64,000 nt of DNA from NCBI RefSeq assembly GCF_002573715.1, contig NZ_PDHM01000012.1, positions 435,368 through 499,367 on the forward strand, written 5' to 3'. The DNA comes from Paenibacillus sp. EZ-K15. GTDB taxonomy: Bacteria; Bacillota; Bacilli; Paenibacillales; Paenibacillaceae. The notes beneath the pieces were generated by a model that saw only the letters and a program-made list of their open reading frames with translations, ran no database searches and was not told where the DNA came from. Each line of letters opens with the position of its first letter. The first letter of the stretch is position 1. Positions 54,707 to 63,749 of this stretch are shown here, piece by piece. Both the position numbers and the translations under genes were made by a program.

Positions 54707-55350
54707 AAATTGTGATTGCGGATGATCATGCCGTGGTCCGCAGCGGATTTTCCATGATTCTGAATTACCAGGAAGATATGGAGGTCGTCGCGACGGCGGC
54801 AGACGGTATGGAGGCTTACACCATGGTGGCGAAGCACCGGCCGAATGTGCTGTTGATGGATTTAAGCATGCCTCCCGGCGAAAGCGGACTGATTGCAACC
54901 GGCAAGATCAGCAGTGAATTTCCGGAAACGAAAATTCTGATTCTAACCATGTATGATGATGACGATTACCTGTTTCATGTTTTAAAAAACGGTGCCTCAG
55001 GTTACGTACTGAAAAATGCGCCGGATGATGAATTAATCTCCGCCATCCGCATGGTGCATAAGGGAGGGACCTATATCCATCCCCAGATGGCTACTTCCCT
55101 GGTTCGGGAGTTTATTAAGAAAGATAGCGAGAGCGCGGACCAAGATCCGTTTAACAGTCTGTCCAAACGGGAGATTGAGATCCTGCCCCTGATCGCCAAG
55201 GGTTATGGCAATAAGGAGATTGCGGAAAAACTTTTTGTATCGGTCAAGACGGTGGAAGCGCACAAGGCCAAAATTATGGACAAGCTGAATTTGAAAAGCC
55301 GCCCGGAGTTAGTGGAATATGCATTGAAGAAAAAATTGCTGGATTTTTAG
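54703..55350 (+). CDS. nreC: Nitrate/oxygen response regulator NreC (LuxR type)
   Basis: NreC activates nitrate respiration genes when phosphorylated by NreB. The 215-residue protein has a receiver domain with DD7-8, phospho-acceptor Asp53 ([10 protein letters not shown]) and Lys105-region, then a LuxR-type helix-turn-helix (about 150-210) with [15 protein letters not shown] and [15 protein letters not shown]. It overlaps nreB by ATGA. Likely targets are the dyads before narG and narK. Confidence 0.94.
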   Translation: MKIVIADDHAVVRSGFSMILNYQEDMEVVATAADGMEAYTMVAKHRPNVLLMDLSMPPGESGLIATGKISSEFPETKILILTMYDDDDYLFHVLKNGASGYVLKNAPDDELISAIRMVHKGGTYIHPQMATSLVREFIKKDSESADQDPFNSLSKREIEILPLIAKGYGNKEIAEKLFVSVKTVEAHKAKIMDKLNLKSRPELVEYALKKKLLDF

Positions 55351-55396
55351 TCCTTACGTATATAAAAGGGCGCAATAAAGGGTTGTTGCTTTAAGG

Positions 55397-55465
55397 AATA
55401 GGGAAGTTCCCCGGAGAGATTCAGGGAACTTCCCTATTAGCATTGTGAATAGGTGCACGTACAAT
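55397..55465 (+). promoter_or_regulatory. Candidate NreC sites and narK promoter
   Basis: A 15-base arm AATAGGGAAGTTCCC is inversely repeated at 55424-55438 with 12 bases between. Each arm also holds its own dyad (GGGAAGTTCCC, GGGAACTTCCC), like the NreC consensus described in staphylococci. TACAAT at 55460-55465 is a good -10, 25 bases after the second CCC, placing the site near -42. The hairpin could also terminate nreC transcription, although its T content is low. Confidence 0.55.
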
Positions 55466-55516
55466 AGGAGCTGGGGATCAATTGCCATTCATTACGCTTT
55501 AGAAAAGGTGATGGAA

Positions 55517-57031
55517 ATGATCAAAAAGCTGCAGCTTCCGCTGCAAACAATGAATCTGGTGCTTGGCTTTATGGTATGGGTCATCATCTCCGCGCTCCTG
55601 CCGTTTATTCGAGAGGATATCTCCATTCCGGCAGATCGGCTCGCTATTCTGACGGCTATTCCGGTGGTGCTGGGTTCGGTCCTCCGGATTCCGCTTGGCT
55701 ATTACGCCAATGTGGTGGGAGCACGAATTGTTTTTATCGTCAGCTTTATCCTGCTGCTGTTTCCGGTTTATTTTATCAGCTCGGCTTCATCCTTTACGCA
55801 TTTGGTCATCGGTGGCTTGTTTCTGGGGATCGGAGGGGCTGTGTTCTCGGTCGGTGTTACCTCATTGCCTAAATACTATGCGAAAGAAAAGCTAGGACTC
55901 GTAAATGGGATTTACGGGATGGGCAACATTGGCACCGCCATTACCACGTTTGCTGCACCGGTCATCGCGACTCAGATCGGATGGTCCAAAACCGTCCAGC
56001 TGTATTTAGTTCTGCTGCTGATATTTGCCGTGCTGAATGCACTCTTAGGTGACCGCAAAGAAATCAAGGTGAAGACACCGATTATGGAACAGATCAAGGG
56101 TGTATATAAAAATGAAAAACTGTGGTTTTTCTCTCTGTTTTATTTCATTACATTCGGTTCGTTCGTAGCCTTTACGGTGTACTTGCCGAACTTCCTGGTT
56201 ACCCATTTTGAGCTTGCGAAGGTGGACGCCGGGATGCGGACGGCAGGGTTCATTTTGGTAGCCACTTTATTACGTCCTGTAGGCGGCTGGCTTGCAGATA
56301 AATTTAAACCGCTGTTCTTATTAATGGGCGTATTCATAGGGCTCACGGCTGCGGCCATCCTGTTGGCATTCTCTCCGTCCATTGGCTTGTATACGGCCGG
56401 ATGCTTAACCATTGCCGTTGGTGCCGGTCTCGGAAACGGGGTTATTTTCAAACTCGTGCCCCTTTATTTCAACAAGCAGGCCGGCATTGTGAACGGTATC
56501 GTGTCCATGATGGGCGGCCTTGGCGGATTCTTCCCGCCGCTGATGCTTTCCTTTATCCATTCGGCTACGGGGCAGTATTCCATTGGATTCATGGCCTTAT
56601 CGCAGGTTGCGCTTGCCAGTTTCGTTATTGTGGTATGGATGTACTACCAGGACAAACTTTCCGTGCAATCCGAGGTGTTTAACTCCACCGGCCAGGGGAT
56701 TCTGGTTACGGATCCGAACGGTAGGATCAATGCCGTCAATCCGGCATTCACGAAGTTAACCGGATATTCGGAGGAGGAAGTGCTCGGCAAAAATCCGAGC
56801 GTATTGAAGTCCGGAAGACAATCACCGGCGTTTTATCAGGCGATGTGGTCTGAAATCAGGGAACACGGGAGCTGGCAGGGGGAGATTTGGAACCGCCGGA
56901 AAGACGGGGAAGAGTACTTGGAGCTGCTGACGATTAATTCGGTAAAGGACGAGTCGGGTGACATCGTGCAATATGTGGGTACCTTCAGCGATATTACTTA
57001 TCATCCGCCTGGCCGTTGTTCGAATGACTGA
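55517..57031 (+). CDS. narK: NarK-type nitrate/nitrite transporter fused to a C-terminal PAS domain
   Basis: The 504-residue protein has two parts. Residues about 1-375 form a 12-helix MFS transporter of the nitrate/nitrite porter family, with the two nitrate signatures (GIYGMGNIGTAIT near 135; GAGLGNGVIFKLVPLYF near 305) and the substrate arginines in VLRIPLGYY and LLRPVGGWLAD. Residues about 381-495 form a PAS domain (TGQGILVTDPNGRINAVNPA, LTGYSEEEVLGKNP, ending VGTFSDIT). No kinase or GGDEF output follows; the chain ends nine residues later. ATG 55517 follows AAAGGTG by six bases. Confidence 0.92.
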   Translation: MIKKLQLPLQTMNLVLGFMVWVIISALLPFIREDISIPADRLAILTAIPVVLGSVLRIPLGYYANVVGARIVFIVSFILLLFPVYFISSASSFTHLVIGGLFLGIGGAVFSVGVTSLPKYYAKEKLGLVNGIYGMGNIGTAITTFAAPVIATQIGWSKTVQLYLVLLLIFAVLNALLGDRKEIKVKTPIMEQIKGVYKNEKLWFFSLFYFITFGSFVAFTVYLPNFLVTHFELAKVDAGMRTAGFILVATLLRPVGGWLADKFKPLFLLMGVFIGLTAAAILLAFSPSIGLYTAGCLTIAVGAGLGNGVIFKLVPLYFNKQAGIVNGIVSMMGGLGGFFPPLMLSFIHSATGQYSIGFMALSQVALASFVIVVWMYYQDKLSVQSEVFNSTGQGILVTDPNGRINAVNPAFTKLTGYSEEEVLGKNPSVLKSGRQSPAFYQAMWSEIREHGSWQGEIWNRRKDGEEYLELLTINSVKDESGDIVQYVGTFSDITYHPPGRCSND

Positions 57032-57082
57032 AGATATGAATCATGATGGGTATGAGTCGATGGATTGGAGAGGGAGAGACGC

Positions 57083-57808
57083 ATGAAAAAGACGAGGATT
57101 GTCATCCCACGGGAGCATGGTGGCTGGGCCATGGTCAGTGTACCCTATTTCATAGGAATGGCGGCAGCCAAGCCGGTTCTGCTGCACCTTCTGCTATTTT
57201 TGGCCTGGTTATGTTTATACATGGCGTCCTATCCGTTTCTGCAATCCTTAAAGAAGACGTCCCAACGTAAAACTTGGATATCCTGGGGGATCGTTTATGC
57301 CCTTGTCGCCGCCCCGTTTCTGATTCCGGTGCTTGTCTTCAAACCGTCGATGCTCTGGTTTGCACCTGTGCTGCTCATCCTGATCATGGTGAATGTTTGG
57401 CATGTCCTTCAGAAAGCGGAGCGTGCGCTGTTAAATGATATTTGCGCGATTCTGCTGTTCTGTACCGGCGGCGCTGCTGCTTATATGCTGGGGGGCGGTG
57501 GTTTCGATCCGATGCTTGCCGCCGTCGTTGTGTATAATTTCCTATATTTCACGGGCACCGTGTTCTTTGTCAAATCGGTCTTCCGTGAGCGGAAAAACAG
57601 GCGCTGGACGATATACGCAAGAATATATCATGCCGTCATGTTGGTACTGCCGGTAGTCTTCGGGAATCCATGGATGTGTCTGCCATTCCTATTTCCGTTC
57701 ATCAAGACCTTACTGTATTCCGGAAAAGCAATGAAACCGATGAAGGTCGGAATGATCGAGATTGTGGGTTCCGTCCAGTTTTTATTGCTGTCAATGATCT
57801 TGATGTAG
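57083..57808 (+). CDS. ywiC: YwiC-like membrane protein
   Basis: The 241-residue protein has about seven to eight membrane helices and starts with the family motif PREHGGWAMVSVPY, typical of the YwiC-like proteins. In B. subtilis ywiC lies among narK, fnr and narGHJI, so its place after narK here repeats that association, but its biochemical role is unknown. ATG 57083 follows AGGGAGAG. Confidence 0.85.
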   Translation: MKKTRIVIPREHGGWAMVSVPYFIGMAAAKPVLLHLLLFLAWLCLYMASYPFLQSLKKTSQRKTWISWGIVYALVAAPFLIPVLVFKPSMLWFAPVLLILIMVNVWHVLQKAERALLNDICAILLFCTGGAAAYMLGGGGFDPMLAAVVVYNFLYFTGTVFFVKSVFRERKNRRWTIYARIYHAVMLVLPVVFGNPWMCLPFLFPFIKTLLYSGKAMKPMKVGMIEIVGSVQFLLLSMILM

Positions 57809-57888
57809 TTTGCCGTTTTCATAAAAATCGATTCCATCGTCCATTCTGTTATAATAAGTGAAGGTATACAGAAGGGAACGATGTTCAT

Positions 57889-58125
57889 ATGACATATACA
57901 GCGCAGCAGGTGGCCGAATGGATGGTGGAGGAAATCCGGTTTACGGGTAATTTGTATCAGACGGAGGCCATCCGCTATGTACGCGAGAACTTCGGGGAAG
58001 AGTTTGTTTTCGTTAACGAAAACGGTAATGCCTCGCTGTCCAAGGAAGTGAAGAAGGCATTCCGCAAACTGCATGGCGGTCGGATCGCTTGGGATCGTGA
58101 CGGATTCATGTGGGCATGGACGTAG
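57889..58125 (+). CDS. Small conserved protein (DUF6953-like)
   Basis: This is a soluble 78-residue protein with a winged-helix-like look: TAQQVAEWMVEEI, then AIRYVRENFGEEFVF and a C-terminal WDRDGFMWAW. I associate it with a domain of unknown function found in Firmicutes; no role is known. AAGGGA lies 11 bases before the ATG, and TATAAT about 30 bases before. A bidirectional terminator follows. Confidence 0.65.
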   Translation: MTYTAQQVAEWMVEEIRFTGNLYQTEAIRYVRENFGEEFVFVNENGNASLSKEVKKAFRKLHGGRIAWDRDGFMWAWT

Positions 58126-58193
58126 TCTTGCTGTGAAAAAAATAATAAGGGCGAAGAGGGGCCGGTTTGGGCCACCCTGCCTATCATAATGAG

Positions 58194-58227
58194 AACAGCT
58201 GCCCTGAAACCAGGGCAGCTGTTTTTT
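58194..58227. terminator. Bidirectional terminator between the small protein and mannosidase genes
   Basis: AACAGCTGCCCTG pairs perfectly with CAGGGCAGCTGTT around AAAC, with a T-run on the plus side. Two convergent genes meet here. Confidence 0.88.
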
Positions 58228-58235
58228 ATCCTGAC

Positions 58236-60725
58236 TTATTTGATTCGGTGAATCGTGAATTGACCGGTTGAAGCGTGCAGGGCTTTCACAGCCTGCTCCG
58301 GGTCCAGCTGGCGATGCCGCTCTACCGCATAACGGAACTCGTAGAAGCCGCCGAGCGTCGCCTTGAAGTTGGTTTCCCAGTAGTTGGTCAATATCCAGGC
58401 ATACGTGGAAGGACGGCTGTCCGCAGGCTGCATGGTGTGGAGCAGCCGGGGCGCGTGCTCCAGCGTTCCCAGCTGTACGAGCGGTGTGTCTGTCATAGAC
58501 AAGATGAGCGCTTCCCGTTCTTTGGCCGAGTGCCAGAATATTCCCTCTTGGACACTGGTATAATCCAGGCAGGTTCCGGGAATCTGATCCTTCCATGGCC
58601 GGACATGACAGCCGGCTTTTTCTACATATAGCTCGGCTTCAGTGCCCATAGTGAATGGCAAAGCCACGTATACATTTTCCGGCAGCCAGACGCTGTCCTT
58701 GTGGAAGCGGACGGACACCTCGACACGAGGCTGGTTCGCATACATCTTGATGTGGAGGGCATAGTAGCTGAGCCCTTTCACGTCAAAGACCAGCTCCACC
58801 AGGGCAAATAGCGGCCCGTTGTCCAGCACGGTGACTCGGGTCAAGCGTCCGGTATCCCGCTGGACGTTCGTGCCCTTCCGGTTGCGTCCCATGCGGCGGC
58901 GGGTTGAGCATATTTCGGACGGATTATGCTCATCCTGTGCCGGCGTTACCTCGTAGATGGGGGCGAAAGGGGCGTGCTCGCATGTGCCGTCCAGCAGGTC
59001 TGCTGAGCGCGTCTTATCGATCCAGGCCGTAATGCCTTCGTTCATCTCCCATTCGATCCGGAAGGATTCGGATTCGATCGAACGCTTGCCCACCACGATT
59101 GGATAAGGAGTTATGGGCTGAGTCTGGATATCGTCGATTCCTTCGCACGCAATCGGTTCGGTGTTGCGCGCAGTCACCATGTTCCCGGAAGCGGAGAGTG
59201 CATCCGGTGTTTCGTGCGGATGGATGTACAAGATCCTGGACTCATCCGGTTTAAGTGAGAGCTGCGTGACAAGCGCCCCCGTGTGTGCCAATTGGTACGG
59301 TAGCGCCTGCCCGGTCGTTTCGTCGATGAGCTCGAACCTTTTCTTCAGGAGCACATGTTCCCAACCATCCAGCGGGATGGCGACCTGCAGTGTCGCCGCG
59401 GCCGGCTCCGTGTTGATCACCTCGTAGCGCAAGGGACGATGAGGGGCAAGCAGTGCGCCCTGACGGGCAACAAGCGTTTTATCCAGCGCCCGGTAAGCCA
59501 GCTTGCTGGCTTCGGCCGCATAGGCTTGCTTCCGCACCTCCAGCATTTGCACCTGCGGGTGCCATGGCTCATACACGGAGGAATGATAGCCCCATGTATG
59601 CTCCGCGTACATGGTCAGTGCCTGTGAGGCATCCTCGATCTCGGTCAGGCTTGCCGCACCTTGGACCGGATCGAGCCGCTTGACCTTGCGAAGGGTGCGC
59701 TGGGCATCCCGGTAAATCTGGGTATGCATTGCTGTTGAAGCCACCCCATCGGTCCACCAGTCCGGCCAATCCCCCCGGTGTACCGGAAGTGCGGACAGGT
59801 CCTCCTGTTTCAATGCTGCAAAAAATTCGGACAGCGTAGCCATCTTAATGGTGATTTGATCGCCGTATTGTTCATTCCAATTCGTAATCCACTCCGCGAT
59901 ATCCGCATTCGGGGATGCATTGTCCGTGCCTAGGCCTGAGACCATGACCGGAACGAAGGAGTAGGGGTAGGATTCCTGCTCGAGATTCCATAAATACCGG
60001 TTAATCCGTAAAGCAGCGATGTCGTTATGACGTTGTTCAGGCTCCATCAGGTTATGCTGAAGCTCGTCCTTGATGATGTATTTGCCTAGTGCATCCGGAC
60101 AGAACCCGAGCTCGTTGCCGAACATATAATGTTCGCCGTTCCAGACAAGCAGCTTGCCGCCATTGGGACTTTCCCACCAGAACGGCGTTTGTTTGCGGCC
60201 CAGTGGATACATGCCGTGATGCGTATGAATGCAGGAAAACAAATGCTCGATGTTATGTTGCAGCAGGCTTTCGGCATACCCCCAGCTGTACCCGTTAATG
60301 TCGGCGGTCATGGCGCTGTCGATCCGATGTCCGAAGGTCTCCGCGAACCTTTGCGCCTTGCCGTGATTCCGCAGAAGGAGGTCGAAATCCGGAAGCTCGG
60401 TCATATTGAGATAGGTTCCGGACAGTTCGATATCGCCACGTTTCACCGCTTGTTGAAAAGCTTCTTTCTCTGCCGGAGTTGCTGCTTCGAGAAATTTCTC
60501 AACGGCCCAGAAGGTCTCGCAGGTCCAGCGGAATGTTTTCCATTCCGGGCGCTCCCCGCGGTGTGCGGCTTCCGTGATGTCTAGTGCCTGGCGGATAAAA
60601 TCCACATGGTACTGCTCAATTCTTTCTTGGCGCTCGGTGTAGCCGATATCTGTGTGGGAATGATGGATGACATAGATCGTCCAGGGGCGGGCGGGTCGAT
60701 GACCGCCTTGAGTGGATAGGTTCAT
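58236..60725 (-). CDS. Glycoside hydrolase family 38 alpha-mannosidase-like protein
   Basis: The 829-residue protein starts with the GH38 metal motif HHSHTDIGYT (residues 21-30), includes the candidate nucleophile Asp141 in TADINGYSWGYAESL, a three-helix middle domain and a large beta-sandwich C-terminal half. It should release alpha-mannose units from glycans in the cytoplasm, since no signal peptide is visible. The gene is last in the minus-strand operon with ROK and isomerase genes, which suit further metabolism of the mannose. Exact linkage is not predictable. Confidence 0.85.
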   Translation of the reverse strand: MNLSTQGGHRPARPWTIYVIHHSHTDIGYTERQERIEQYHVDFIRQALDITEAAHRGERPEWKTFRWTCETFWAVEKFLEAATPAEKEAFQQAVKRGDIELSGTYLNMTELPDFDLLLRNHGKAQRFAETFGHRIDSAMTADINGYSWGYAESLLQHNIEHLFSCIHTHHGMYPLGRKQTPFWWESPNGGKLLVWNGEHYMFGNELGFCPDALGKYIIKDELQHNLMEPEQRHNDIAALRINRYLWNLEQESYPYSFVPVMVSGLGTDNASPNADIAEWITNWNEQYGDQITIKMATLSEFFAALKQEDLSALPVHRGDWPDWWTDGVASTAMHTQIYRDAQRTLRKVKRLDPVQGAASLTEIEDASQALTMYAEHTWGYHSSVYEPWHPQVQMLEVRKQAYAAEASKLAYRALDKTLVARQGALLAPHRPLRYEVINTEPAAATLQVAIPLDGWEHVLLKKRFELIDETTGQALPYQLAHTGALVTQLSLKPDESRILYIHPHETPDALSASGNMVTARNTEPIACEGIDDIQTQPITPYPIVVGKRSIESESFRIEWEMNEGITAWIDKTRSADLLDGTCEHAPFAPIYEVTPAQDEHNPSEICSTRRRMGRNRKGTNVQRDTGRLTRVTVLDNGPLFALVELVFDVKGLSYYALHIKMYANQPRVEVSVRFHKDSVWLPENVYVALPFTMGTEAELYVEKAGCHVRPWKDQIPGTCLDYTSVQEGIFWHSAKEREALILSMTDTPLVQLGTLEHAPRLLHTMQPADSRPSTYAWILTNYWETNFKATLGGFYEFRYAVERHRQLDPEQAVKALHASTGQFTIHRIK

Positions 60726-60747
60726 AATATTGGTGACCTCCTATAAA

Positions 60748-61752
60748 TTAATTGGGAGCGGAAACATGATGATCCGGATCCCCGAATAACTTCTCAATGC
60801 CGTTAAACACAGCCGCCGTTCCATCTGCGAGACTGTGAACCGGAACGGCATGCCTGCCTAAAGCTAGCTGGATATCCCTTTCCCATAAGGGCAAGCTGTA
60901 CGAGATTTGTCCGCCCAGCACCAGGCGGCTCGGTTTGAACTCGGATAGATAAGGGAGAAGCATCTCCCCTAGCTTGGTGCCGTATTCCCGGAATACATCC
61001 TGAGCTTGCGAGTTACCGCCCTTGGCTGCTTCAGCGAGGTCGGCTACATCGATCCCGTCGGTCAGGAGACCCCGCTCCGAAGCCATGTTCAGAATGCCCC
61101 TTCTCCCGAAATAGCTGTCCACGATGTGATCCCGGTAAGGCTCCGCAAATAGCATTCCGCTGCTTGGGATACCGTGTCTGCCGGCTACGATTTGACCATT
61201 CTCCACAAAGGCAGAGCCAAGGCCTGTACCGAGCGTAAGACATAGGAGACGCTCCGATGGGAACCGGACGCCGACCCCAAGCCCGAACATGAAGGCGTCA
61301 TTCCCGAACCGGATATCGGCCGCAGTCAGACGATTCATCGTGACACCCGGGAAGGATGGCTTGAGTCTCTGAAATTCGAAACGGAGCAGATCCCGAACCG
61401 ACAGCTTGAACAGGGCTTCATATTTGCCGATGCCTTGAAGAAGCGCGATGCCCTTTGCATAATCGAAGGGCCCCGGAAAAGCAAAGCCGATCCGGATCGA
61501 ATCGTAATAATCCAATGGCCGGAAGGCCGAAGCGTAATAGGTGATCAGATCATGACAGGCTTGAGCAAAGCTGGCGATTGTATCCGCTGCGGCTCCTTGG
61601 GATTCTGAAGGCCGGGTTAGGAACGAGCCGGGGATCAGCTGCCCGTTCACGATGAGCGCTCCCTTCAAAGCGGTGCCGCCAGCATCGAGCGCGATCGTGA
61701 TAGGGGCAGGGGAAGGCACGCTTTCTGGATCGGCGCTATCATTGCGGCTCAT
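60748..61752 (-). CDS. ROK family protein (probable sugar kinase)
   Basis: The 334-residue protein has the ROK/ASKHA phosphate-binding motif ALDAGGTALKGAL near residue 20, and LTLGTGLGSAFVENG near 165 as second phosphate loop. The usual Cys-rich ROK zinc motif is missing. It likely phosphorylates mannose or a related hexose set free by the adjacent mannosidase. ATG 61752 overlaps the isomerase stop by ATGA and follows GGGGAGTTTC; the longer frame upstream lies inside that gene. Confidence 0.85.
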   Translation of the reverse strand: MSRNDSADPESVPSPAPITIALDAGGTALKGALIVNGQLIPGSFLTRPSESQGAAADTIASFAQACHDLITYYASAFRPLDYYDSIRIGFAFPGPFDYAKGIALLQGIGKYEALFKLSVRDLLRFEFQRLKPSFPGVTMNRLTAADIRFGNDAFMFGLGVGVRFPSERLLCLTLGTGLGSAFVENGQIVAGRHGIPSSGMLFAEPYRDHIVDSYFGRRGILNMASERGLLTDGIDVADLAEAAKGGNSQAQDVFREYGTKLGEMLLPYLSEFKPSRLVLGGQISYSLPLWERDIQLALGRHAVPVHSLADGTAAVFNGIEKLFGDPDHHVSAPN

Positions 61753-63626
61753 TGAAACTCCCCGCTTTCGGTTGCCCAGTGAGGCGGAAGAAGCGGAAGA
61801 TTCCACTCCGGATTGACTCTGGCGGCGATCAAGGTGCACGGGGAGCCGGACAGGTTCTCCAGACGGTATTCTCCCACACATGCCGGGACAATGTAGGATT
61901 CCGCATAACCCCATTCAACGGCCGCACCCTCGTCCGCTGCCGGTACAAGGCGGACACGTTCACCTTCCACAAGGTTGTACATGACGAATTCTCCTTGTGT
62001 GTCTGCATTCCATGTTTCATGCAGGGTCAGCCTGCTGACCTGGAATAGCAGATCATCCCGTTGACCGAGCAGTTCCTCCGAACTGCTGCCTTGACGGCTT
62101 ATGACGGTTGGCCGGGCGATAAGTCCGCTTTCTACCGCTGACGTATTCATGGCGTCATTGATATTGTGGCGTGCATGCTCAGGGTTCATCGGGCGCGGCT
62201 TGCCATCCGCGTCCATCCGTAAGTAATCGTAGATCTTGAACGTGAACCACCAGGTGGTTGAGGAGATTTCCAGCACCAGATTATCCCTGCCAGAGCAGTG
62301 GACCGTGCCTGGTGGAATGAGGTAAAGATCCCCTGTTTGCGAATCGTACTCGTTAACGTAGGCGGAGAGCTCAAGCGGCTCTTCCTGAAGCTGGGCGTCT
62401 TCCACTGCTTCAAGCAGACGTCCGCCGCTAATTCCTTCCTTCAGCCCGAGATACACCTTGGCTCCCGGGGCATTCCGCATGATGTAGTACGACTCTTGCT
62501 GCGTCATATGTTCATTGAACCGTGACTCGGCATATTCTTGCAGCGGATGCACCTGCAGCGATAGCTCGCCGCCCTGCATTGTATCGAGATAATCAAACCG
62601 GATCGGGAAATAATCGCCGAACAGCCGGACATTACGCGTTCCCATGATCTCCTGAGGCGCTGTCTCCATCAGCAATGTGAACGGAACCTCGAAGGTGATG
62701 TCCTGCACGCGCAGCAGAAGCGTATTCTCGGGAGCGATGGGCTCAAAGCTCCAGGCGCAGTTCGGCCATTCGTCGGGAAGGCCGCATAATTCCTTAAGGT
62801 ATTGACCACCCCATATTCCCGGGGCAAAAAACGGCTTGACCCGAAACGGCTGCTGACTAGCTTTATGCAGTACGTTTGCTAAGGCTGCTGCCGGCAGCCA
62901 CACCGGCTCTTCCGGACGATTGAAGTCCATGTAGAACGCTTTATTGTCCGAGCGTTCGGCATGGGTATAATGGGCTAACCAGTCACGACGATAAGTCTCC
63001 CAGACGGGCCATTCGAGAAATAAACAATTCTTGTAAGTCTCAACCTTGTCGTGGGAGACGCCCAAGCCGAAGCTGCCCATATGCTGGGCATGGCGCCGCT
63101 GCTGGTTTTCGCGGGAATAATCGGCGTAGAAACGAAGGTCGGGGGTCCGGCCTTCAAGCAGCGAAGCGCCGGGCCCCTGCAGTACGTATATGCCGCGCAT
63201 TGCGTCAAATTCAAGCGCACTTTTTTTCAAGGCAGACCGTGCGTCCAGTTGAAAGTATTGAATGGGGCGGACATCGGTTGCTTTATAGCCGAATGCCCGG
63301 TTATCAGTCAGATAAGGAGCCATCTCGGCCCGGAGCTCGGCTTCGGGTTTGACATAATCGGACGTGGAATCGCATGAGAAGGTGATCCCTTCTTGCTTAC
63401 AGGTTTGCTGAAGCTTTGCCAGAAGTTTATCGAAATCCGCGCCGTGTGTTCCGTCAAGCGTAATGAAGATACTGCTCTTTTCTTGCGCTTCATGCTGGGA
63501 TTTTTGTTTGTAGGTCGATAGGATCAACGAACACCATGAGTCGATCCCGCTCTTCATGAATTGGGGTCCGTTTCGAAAGTCCAAGTGGTTGATCGGGTGT
63601 GATTGAAAGGCTGTTGCAGGTTTCAT
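61749..63626 (-). CDS. Class I mannose-6-phosphate isomerase-like protein with extra N-terminal domain
   Basis: The 625-residue protein has a C-terminal cupin half (about residues 250-625) with the metal-site segments LQVHPLQEYAE near 380 and LIPPGTVHCSG near 435 of class I phosphomannose isomerases. The N-terminal 240 residues look like a degenerate nucleoside/uridine-kinase fold without a P-loop (FDAMRGIYVLQGPGASLLEG; LFLEWPVWETYRRDW). It probably interconverts mannose and fructose 6-phosphates within the mannoside operon. GGGAGG lies 12 bases before ATG 63626, inside an inverted repeat. Confidence 0.8.
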   Translation of the reverse strand: MKPATAFQSHPINHLDFRNGPQFMKSGIDSWCSLILSTYKQKSQHEAQEKSSIFITLDGTHGADFDKLLAKLQQTCKQEGITFSCDSTSDYVKPEAELRAEMAPYLTDNRAFGYKATDVRPIQYFQLDARSALKKSALEFDAMRGIYVLQGPGASLLEGRTPDLRFYADYSRENQQRRHAQHMGSFGLGVSHDKVETYKNCLFLEWPVWETYRRDWLAHYTHAERSDNKAFYMDFNRPEEPVWLPAAALANVLHKASQQPFRVKPFFAPGIWGGQYLKELCGLPDEWPNCAWSFEPIAPENTLLLRVQDITFEVPFTLLMETAPQEIMGTRNVRLFGDYFPIRFDYLDTMQGGELSLQVHPLQEYAESRFNEHMTQQESYYIMRNAPGAKVYLGLKEGISGGRLLEAVEDAQLQEEPLELSAYVNEYDSQTGDLYLIPPGTVHCSGRDNLVLEISSTTWWFTFKIYDYLRMDADGKPRPMNPEHARHNINDAMNTSAVESGLIARPTVISRQGSSSEELLGQRDDLLFQVSRLTLHETWNADTQGEFVMYNLVEGERVRLVPAADEGAAVEWGYAESYIVPACVGEYRLENLSGSPCTLIAARVNPEWNLPLLPPHWATESGEFQ

Positions 63627-63634
63627 GGATAGAT

Positions 63635-63692
63635 GGATCCTCCCTTCCGGAATGTCTGTTACGACTTCATTGTAGAAGGCAAGGGAGGATCC
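63635..63692 (-). promoter_or_regulatory. 12-base inverted repeat enclosing the isomerase leader
   Basis: GGATCCTCCCTT at 63635-63646 and AAGGGAGGATCC at 63681-63692 are perfect reverse complements 34 bases apart. On the minus strand the downstream arm contains the Shine-Dalgarno AAGGGAGG of the isomerase gene, so a transcript starting above the first arm could hide its own ribosome site. Confidence 0.55.
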
Positions 63693-63749
63693 GTCTTTAT
63701 AAAAAGAGGAAGTGTTTTTGTACGATCAGGACATCGACGTCTCTAGCCG

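Noticed and set aside
57628-58596. 322-codon minus-strand frame across ywiC, the small protein gene and the mannosidase end
   Set aside because: It runs through a terminator hairpin and three well-supported genes and encodes no recognisable domain.
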